Origin: Candidatus Fischerbacteria bacterium RBG_13_37_8 | GTDB taxonomy: Bacteria; Acidobacteriota; HRBIN11; MFGW01 | Length of the DNA stretch: 8,850 nt | Direction of reading: 5' to 3' | NCBI GenBank assembly: GCA_001780385.1 | Contig: MFGW01000232.1 | Span: 71,790-80,639 of the forward strand | Made by a program: the position numbers and the translations under genes | Shown here: in pieces, positions 4,801-8,850 of the stretch | How positions within the stretch are numbered: position 1 is the first letter of the stretch | Layout: each line of letters opens with the position of its first letter | The notes under the pieces: generated by a model | What the model saw: the letters and a program-made list of their open reading frames with translations, nothing else | The model's database searches: none | Told to the model about the DNA's origin: nothing

Positions 4801-7587
4801 TTAATTGCTCCCCAAAATACCGATAATTTCATGCAATTCAGCTTCAGTGAAAAGCCTTGTCGCTGCATCTGTGCCGAACTGTGTAAAGGGAGGTTCAAAC
4901 AAATCTTCATATTCAATGTGTTTTTTCTCAGCAAAGACATTACTTACCGTTCTCAGAAATCTAAGTTGCTCTGCAGACAAAGGTGTTTTGTTGTTTCTCT
5001 CAACTACATAAGTGTTAAATGATTCTTTAATCAATTGTTTTGGATCAGGAAATTGATATTTGCCGAGAATGCTTTTTACGAATTGAACAAGAGTGCCATA
5101 TGGTTGCTCAAAAGTTTTGCGCAAATTTTCCTCAGCAATATAAAGCTCGGGACTATTAAGCATGTTTTCCAATTCTTCAATATCTGAATCATTTACCGGA
5201 ATACCATTTTTAATTTTATTTAAGATAGGATTTTTTTCAGCTAATTGCAAAATCTTTTCTTCTATTTTTTGACGGTATTTAATGACATAGTCACCCTGTC
5301 CCTCTGGACCGAATTCTATCCATTTTCTGGTCGCGATGATATCATCTATGTTCAGCTTCACAATAGATTTCTCATCAATCATTTTATATTTCATAATATC
5401 GGTTAGGTTATCTCTTATATATTCACATTTTTCATAATCCAGATTTTGCCAGAAAGCCTCTGCTTTTACTCTTCTTATATGCTCATCTTTTTCGTGTACC
5501 GCTAATAAATTTAATGGAAGATGATTAATATCATAGATAATGGCTTTTTTAAGATGTTCTATTTTTATCTGCTCATTTTTTATTAATGCCAGGCTGAGTA
5601 GTTCTGTTTTTAGCAAGAATACTGCTTGATAAATATTAATATCAATCATAAAGCGCATGAGTGGCGCAATTTCTACAGAAAGAAAATTAAGTGAGTTATC
5701 ATTAAAATTGTTCCAGAAATTTTCAGATTTCGATTTTTCGATAGCGCGTTTATTTTCTCTAACAGCAATGGAATTATCCGGAAGACTATTTATCTGAGCC
5801 AAAATAAGATCTTTTGTCTTTTCAAAATTATCTCTATCATTTTGCTGTTTGAATATTCTTAGTTTTTCTAATCTTATCTTAAAAACTGAAACAGGGATAG
5901 GAATTTGAATAAATGGCGGCTCACCTTCCGGCTTCAAATTAAAATACTCGAAATTATTCCAATGATCTATTATAAGAAATCTATCCTTTTGAGTACACCA
6001 CAATTTAATATTTAATTTATCTAACTTTCTTGTGCCTCGACCTATCATTTGCCAGAATTTTATTTTACTGAAGACTGGCTTTGCGAATACAAGATTTACA
6101 ACTTCCGGTACATCTATTCCGCTGTCAAGCATATCAACTGAAATAGCGACTCTCGGATAGTCATCTGTCTTAAATCTATCTATTAACCTCAGGGGACGCT
6201 CCATTTTAGAATCAATAATCTCAACAAGCCTTCCACCAAATTCAGGATATAATTCATTGAATAGTTCCCATAAACGCCGTGCATGATTATGAGATATAGC
6301 AAAAATAATAGATTTCCCGGGTATGATTCCTGAATCATCTTTAATAGATACATCCATGAATTCATGAATCAAAGCTTCATTGGTCCCTATATTGGTCACT
6401 TTTCTTTCCAGATCAGTTCCCTCGAAATCAATATCGTCCGGTGAAAAACCTTGCTCTATTAATTGTTTTTGTATGCTTGGAGGCAATTCATTTCCTTTAA
6501 TCCCTTCAATCTGGAAATTGGTTCGAGCAGCGTATGCCGGTCTGAAATCAACAAGATAACCTTCTTGAATCGCACTGTCAAAAGAGTAGTTAAAAGTTGG
6601 AACATTCCCTTCACACTGAAAAAATTTAAAAGTATCGCGCTCGATACATTCAGATGGTGTAGCAGTAAGACCAATTTGAATTGCATGAAAATAACTAAGG
6701 ACATCCCTCCATTTATTATAAATAGAGCGATGGCATTCATCTGAAATTATTACATCAAAAAAACCCGGCGAGACTTTTGTGAAACATTCCATCATAGTTT
6801 GTATAGTAGAGACGAAAAGACGATCTGAAGTCTCAATAATCCCTGATGCTATCCGGGAGCGTGATTCATTTGGCAAGTGACGCTTGAATCCATCGCTAAA
6901 AGCTTGTTTTGCCAAAGCGTCTCTGTCGACAAGGAAAAGTATCTTCTCAGCCCAATGCGCATGCAAAAGAACATCAATCAAAGCCATTGCGACTCTTGTT
7001 TTTCCTGTTCCGGTTGCCATAACCAAAAGAAACTTTCTTTTGTTAGATTCAAGACCATCATATACGCGCTTAAGTGCTTCTATCTGATAGTCCCTGTCTA
7101 TTATGGAAGGATTTATTGAAATAGAGTGGAGGCCTTTTCTATGCTTATTTTGAAATTGGATACGCTCCAAATCCTCTCTTCTAAAGAATCCATGGACCAT
7201 TTCTAAACCATACCGAGGGCGATTCCAGTACCATATTTCGTAACCATTAGTAAGAAAGATGAAAGGCTCTATTTCATAATATTTCATTATTTCGTCTGCA
7301 TAATCTTCAGCTTGCTGCTTGCCCGCAATAGGATCCCTTGAAGTTCTTTTAGCTTCTACTATTGCCAATGGATTATTCGCTCGATCAAGCAATAAATAAT
7401 CTGAAAATCCGGAAGGATTTAAATCCGGCTGATTTTGGGCAACAGGATGTTTGCCTTTACTTAAAGCTCCTATATTAAATTCTTCGATTACATGGCTATG
7501 ATTCGACACATCCCAATGAGCTTCTCTTAATAAATTGTCAATTATCAATTTTCGAGTTTTGGATTCACTAAGATAATTATCCCCCAT
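4801..7587 (-). CDS. hsdR: Type I restriction enzyme R subunit, EcoEI-like
   Basis: The 928-residue protein is the nuclease-translocase of the type I complex. The N-terminal PD-(D/E)xK nuclease is visible as FSDYLLLD followed by IVEAKR (Asp63, Glu78, Lys80). The SF2 helicase motor follows: Walker A ATGTGKT (191-197), DECH box (283-286), TAT (308-310), DMLDSGIDVPE (485-495) and motif VI QMIGRGTR (513-520). Residues about 700-928 match the EcoEI-type C-terminal domain that contacts the methyltransferase core. All key residues are present and length is normal, so it should be active. Residues about 590-650 and 678-738 look like a duplication. The ATG is 5 bp after the radC stop with GGAGG inside radC, so the two are translationally coupled. 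It should cut unmethylated DNA after ATP-driven translocation together with the fused HsdM-HsdS. Confidence 0.96.
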   Translation of the reverse strand: MGDNYLSESKTRKLIIDNLLREAHWDVSNHSHVIEEFNIGALSKGKHPVAQNQPDLNPSGFSDYLLLDRANNPLAIVEAKRTSRDPIAGKQQAEDYADEIMKYYEIEPFIFLTNGYEIWYWNRPRYGLEMVHGFFRREDLERIQFQNKHRKGLHSISINPSIIDRDYQIEALKRVYDGLESNKRKFLLVMATGTGKTRVAMALIDVLLHAHWAEKILFLVDRDALAKQAFSDGFKRHLPNESRSRIASGIIETSDRLFVSTIQTMMECFTKVSPGFFDVIISDECHRSIYNKWRDVLSYFHAIQIGLTATPSECIERDTFKFFQCEGNVPTFNYSFDSAIQEGYLVDFRPAYAARTNFQIEGIKGNELPPSIQKQLIEQGFSPDDIDFEGTDLERKVTNIGTNEALIHEFMDVSIKDDSGIIPGKSIIFAISHNHARRLWELFNELYPEFGGRLVEIIDSKMERPLRLIDRFKTDDYPRVAISVDMLDSGIDVPEVVNLVFAKPVFSKIKFWQMIGRGTRKLDKLNIKLWCTQKDRFLIIDHWNNFEYFNLKPEGEPPFIQIPIPVSVFKIRLEKLRIFKQQNDRDNFEKTKDLILAQINSLPDNSIAVRENKRAIEKSKSENFWNNFNDNSLNFLSVEIAPLMRFMIDINIYQAVFLLKTELLSLALIKNEQIKIEHLKKAIIYDINHLPLNLLAVHEKDEHIRRVKAEAFWQNLDYEKCEYIRDNLTDIMKYKMIDEKSIVKLNIDDIIATRKWIEFGPEGQGDYVIKYRQKIEEKILQLAEKNPILNKIKNGIPVNDSDIEELENMLNSPELYIAEENLRKTFEQPYGTLVQFVKSILGKYQFPDPKQLIKESFNTYVVERNNKTPLSAEQLRFLRTVSNVFAEKKHIEYEDLFEPPFTQFGTDAATRLFTEAELHEIIGILGSN
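5380..5820 (-). repeat. Two diverged copies of one module inside hsdR
   Basis: Residues about 590-648 and 678-736 align with an offset of 88: INxLPxNxxAVxE, then I, K and E at matching positions, then FWxN and a helix ending LM or IM. The first copy resembles the FW...LMR region usual between motor and C-terminal domain in EcoEI-type R subunits. The second seems to be an extra or strongly diverged copy. This is a protein-level repeat; the DNA copies are not obviously alike. Confidence 0.5.
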
Positions 7588-7592
7588 ATTAT

Positions 7593-8303
7593 TTAATACC
7601 TCCGGCTGACCATCTTATCAAAGCTATAATAATCTTCCTCGCCAAAAATTATATGATCAAGCAATTTGATATCCATTAATGAAAAAGCCTTGCGTAATTC
7701 TTTTGTAAACAGCTCATCTTCTTTACTGGGCTCAGAATTACCACGAGGATGATTGTGCATACAAATAATTCCAGTTGCATACTTTTCCAAAGCATGACTA
7801 ATAATGTCTCTAATAATAGGAAAAGAATTATTAGGAGTTCCTTTCGCTACTTCTATCACGTCAATCATTCTATTTTGTGAATCGCATAAAATGATCTTAA
7901 AAACCTCATATTTTAAATCACGCATCCTTGTTTTGAATAATTCGACTACATGTTCTGTGTTTTCAATTGAAATATTAGATTTTTTTTCTTGCTCGTTATT
8001 TAACCGCCTTCCAATTTCAATAGCAGCTCTCAATTGCGCAATTTTTGCTTTTCCTATTCCTTTAAATTCTTCCCATTCTTTAAGATTAGTATGGCTCATA
8101 TCACGAAAACTTTTGAATTTTTGCATTATTTTTCTTGCTAAATCGATAGCGCTCTCTCCTCGAACACCAGTCCTTAATAAGATAGCAAGAAGTTCAGTAT
8201 TGCTAAGATTATGTTCTCCTGATTTGAATAACCTCTCCCTGGGTCTTTCATCCTCTGGCCAATTGCAGATTGCTGTTTTGCAACTTTTATTTTTCAATTT
8301 CAT
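7593..8303 (-). CDS. radC: RadC family JAMM-domain protein
   Basis: The 236-residue protein is full length for RadC. It starts with the family-typical WPEDERPRERL (15-25) and NTELLAILLRTG (35-46), then a helix-hairpin-helix (FKGIGKAKIAQLRAAIEIGRR, 80-100), then the JAB/MPN domain with the metal-binding HNHP signature His183, His185, Ser193 and Asp196. HNHPRG replaces the common HNHPSG. Despite the name, a DNA repair role is not established; genes of this family are common in genomic islands and near defence genes. ATG 8303 is forced by in-frame stops just upstream, although no Shine-Dalgarno sequence is visible. It is the first gene of the operon and is coupled to hsdR. Whether its zinc-dependent hydrolase fold acts on a protein or nucleic acid here is unknown. 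Confidence 0.95.
   Translation of the reverse strand: MKLKNKSCKTAICNWPEDERPRERLFKSGEHNLSNTELLAILLRTGVRGESAIDLARKIMQKFKSFRDMSHTNLKEWEEFKGIGKAKIAQLRAAIEIGRRLNNEQEKKSNISIENTEHVVELFKTRMRDLKYEVFKIILCDSQNRMIDVIEVAKGTPNNSFPIIRDIISHALEKYATGIICMHNHPRGNSEPSKEDELFTKELRKAFSLMDIKLLDHIIFGEEDYYSFDKMVSRRY
7599..7603 (-). promoter_or_regulatory. Ribosome binding site of hsdR inside radC
   Basis: GGAGG on the minus strand lies within the last sense codons of radC (CGG AGG TAT, then TAA) and 11 nt before the hsdR ATG. Ribosomes finishing radC would uncover or reuse it, which couples the two genes. Confidence 0.6.
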
Positions 8304-8401
8304 ACAATGTTTAAATAATTATTAAGAATGGTTCTTTTTACCAATCTTTTTAAATTTCTTCGATTTAGGTATCAAAAATATTTATTGTTTCTTCCATTAA
8401 C

Positions 8402-8429
8402 ATTATACTATATTAAGAATTTAAATCAA
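8402..8429 (-). promoter_or_regulatory. Promoter for radC-hsdR
   Basis: On the minus strand a perfect -10 TATAAT (8402-8407) is preceded, after 16 bp, by TTGATT (8424-8429), a 4/6 match to the -35 consensus. Transcription would begin near 8395, leaving a leader of about 90 nt before radC. Confidence 0.6.
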
Positions 8430-8446
8430 TAAAAAAGGAACTAAAA

Positions 8447-8455
8447 TGATATAAT
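8447..8455 (+). promoter_or_regulatory. Possible extended -10 promoter, plus strand
   Basis: TGATATAAT is a perfect extended -10 element (TG, one base, TATAAT). No good -35 box is seen, which extended -10 promoters do not require. It points away from radC, toward the short ORF at 8482 and the 3' end of the antitoxin-like gene, so it could also make antisense RNA. AT-rich DNA produces such matches by chance. Confidence 0.3.
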
Positions 8456-8481
8456 AAGGTCTAATATAAAGAAGAGAAAAA

Positions 8482-8592
8482 ATGATAGAAAGACATCCAG
8501 TTTTTATATTGCTTGTAGGCTTATGGGCTGAAATAAATTCTGAAGTTCACTTTATTTTAGCTGCGGGAATGCTTTTTCCTTTTTTATGTTGA
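8482..8592 (+). CDS. Possible 36-residue hydrophobic peptide
   Basis: ATG to TGA gives 36 residues starting MIERHPVFILLVGLW and ending in a second hydrophobic stretch (FILAAGMLFPFLC). It lies about 20 nt after a predicted start from the extended -10 element and has only a weak purine-rich AAGAGA before the ATG. Its end overlaps, on the opposite strand, the end of the antitoxin-like gene. Size and hydrophobicity recall type I toxin peptides, but no homology is recognised and a chance frame is at least as likely. Confidence 0.15.
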   Translation: MIERHPVFILLVGLWAEINSEVHFILAAGMLFPFLC

Positions 8593-8738
8593 TTCCATGC
8601 TTCCTTTTTCATTTTTTTTAAAGCTTTTTCATAATCTTTATTGATCATAAAAAATAAGTGCTCTTGCTGCTCTTCACTGAGCTGTTGAATAGCTTCTAAC
8701 AATTTTTCGAATGTTAAAGTGATGCTGATTTGTGGCAT
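8547..8738 (-). CDS. Small antitoxin-like protein of unknown partner
   Basis: The 63-residue protein has a beta-like start (MPQISITLTF), a helix (EKLLEAIQQLSEEQQEHLFFMI) and a highly basic second helix (DYEKALKKMKKEAWNQHKKGK). This size and pattern match small hypothetical proteins found as antitoxins of toxin-antitoxin pairs, but I cannot assign a named family. AAGGAG lies 8 nt before the ATG, a strong start. No toxin ORF follows within the 243 bp before radC, nor is one seen upstream apart from a few tail codons at the edge. It may be a solitary antitoxin, or its partner may be off the right edge. Confidence 0.7.
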   Translation of the reverse strand: MPQISITLTFEKLLEAIQQLSEEQQEHLFFMINKDYEKALKKMKKEAWNQHKKGKSIPAAKIK

Positions 8739-8752
8739 CTAAATATCTCCTT

Positions 8753-8779
8753 TATGTTCTTATATAATAACATATGTTC
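8753..8779. repeat. Operator-like direct repeat before the antitoxin-like gene
   Basis: TATGTTC occurs at 8753-8759 and 8773-8779, exactly 20 bp apart, and the second copy is part of the perfect palindrome AACATATGTT (8769-8778) covering the -10 box. Small antitoxins often repress their own promoter, so this may be its own operator (inference). Confidence 0.4.
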
Positions 8780-8797
8780 ATTCCATTGGTAAAGCAA
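8769..8797 (-). promoter_or_regulatory. Promoter of the antitoxin-like gene
   Basis: On the minus strand TTGCTT (8792-8797) and TATGTT (8769-8774) are 17 bp apart, each 4/6 to consensus. Transcription would begin near 8762, about 24 nt before the ATG, which fits the position of AAGGAG at 8747-8752. Confidence 0.4.
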
Positions 8798-8816
8798 ACA
8801 TGTCTTTTTTGATGGT

Positions 8817-8849
8817 TCACGCCGCCTCAACTGTTATTATTTGCTGCAC
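8817..8849 (-). CDS. Possible C-terminal tail of an upstream gene
   Basis: One minus-strand frame enters from the right edge and reads ten codons (VQQIITVEAA) to a TGA. The local G+C is higher than in the neighbouring gap and the residues look protein-like, but ten codons are too few to identify anything or to be sure that it is coding. If real, it ends about 80 bp upstream of the antitoxin-like gene. Confidence 0.25.
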   Translation of the reverse strand: MQQIITVEAA

Positions 8850-8850
8850 A

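Larger units (their letters stand above)
8304..8546. other. Intergenic region between the antitoxin-like gene and radC
   Basis: This 243-bp very AT-rich gap holds the radC promoter facing left and the extended -10 element facing right. No toxin-sized minus-strand ORF with a start codon and ribosome binding site is present, and no GC-rich terminator hairpin was seen. Confidence 0.6.

Noticed and set aside
6459..6744. 93-codon frames on both strands
   Set aside because: Both overlap the hsdR helicase core, which is clearly coding in its own frame.
7804..8325. 173-codon plus-strand frame
   Set aside because: It lies almost wholly opposite radC, whose family motifs are unmistakable; the plus-strand translation has no recognisable features.
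1..8850. CRISPR array, tRNA, rRNA, transposase or integrase
   Set aside because: No regularly spaced repeats, tRNA-like folds or recombinase motifs were found on either strand.

Overview
The window is AT-rich bacterial DNA, roughly one third G+C by eye. It uses standard stop codons, AGGAG-type ribosome binding sites and sigma70-like promoters. No rRNA, tRNA or other taxonomic marker is present, so I do not name a lineage. Two GC-rich palindromes in the 3340-3425 gap look like the dispersed palindromic repeats of some uncultured bacterial genomes, but that is only a hint.

Layout: every convincing gene lies on the minus strand, so transcription runs from right to left. The order is a tiny C-terminal tail of an unknown gene at the right edge; a small antitoxin-like gene (8547-8738); radC (7593-8303); a type I restriction subunit, hsdR (4801-7587); a Fic-domain protein (3632-4678); a fused type I methyltransferase-specificity gene, hsdM-hsdS (1154-3310); and a DUF4062/TIR-like plus NACHT NTPase gene (1-1091) whose C-terminal part lies beyond the left edge.

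How it fits together: RadC and HsdR are translationally linked, because the HsdR ribosome binding site lies in the last codons of radC. The Fic protein sits between restriction and modification genes. The hsdM-hsdS gene has its own strong promoter (TTGACA, 17 bp, TATTAT), so modification can be made independently of restriction. No terminator is visible between hsdM-hsdS and the NACHT gene, which are 62 bp apart and probably cotranscribed. I read the block as a composite defence operon: a type I restriction-modification core carrying two likely accessory effectors, Fic and DUF4062-NACHT.

The most distinctive points are the M-S fusion with only one target recognition domain, a sharp base-composition drop over that domain (about 13-23% G+C against about 40% in the methyltransferase part), a duplicated module inside HsdR, and operator-like repeats in the gaps before fic and before hsdM-hsdS. 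At the right end, an antitoxin-like gene has no visible toxin partner. A possible 36-codon hydrophobic peptide ORF with an extended -10 promoter lies opposite its 3' end.
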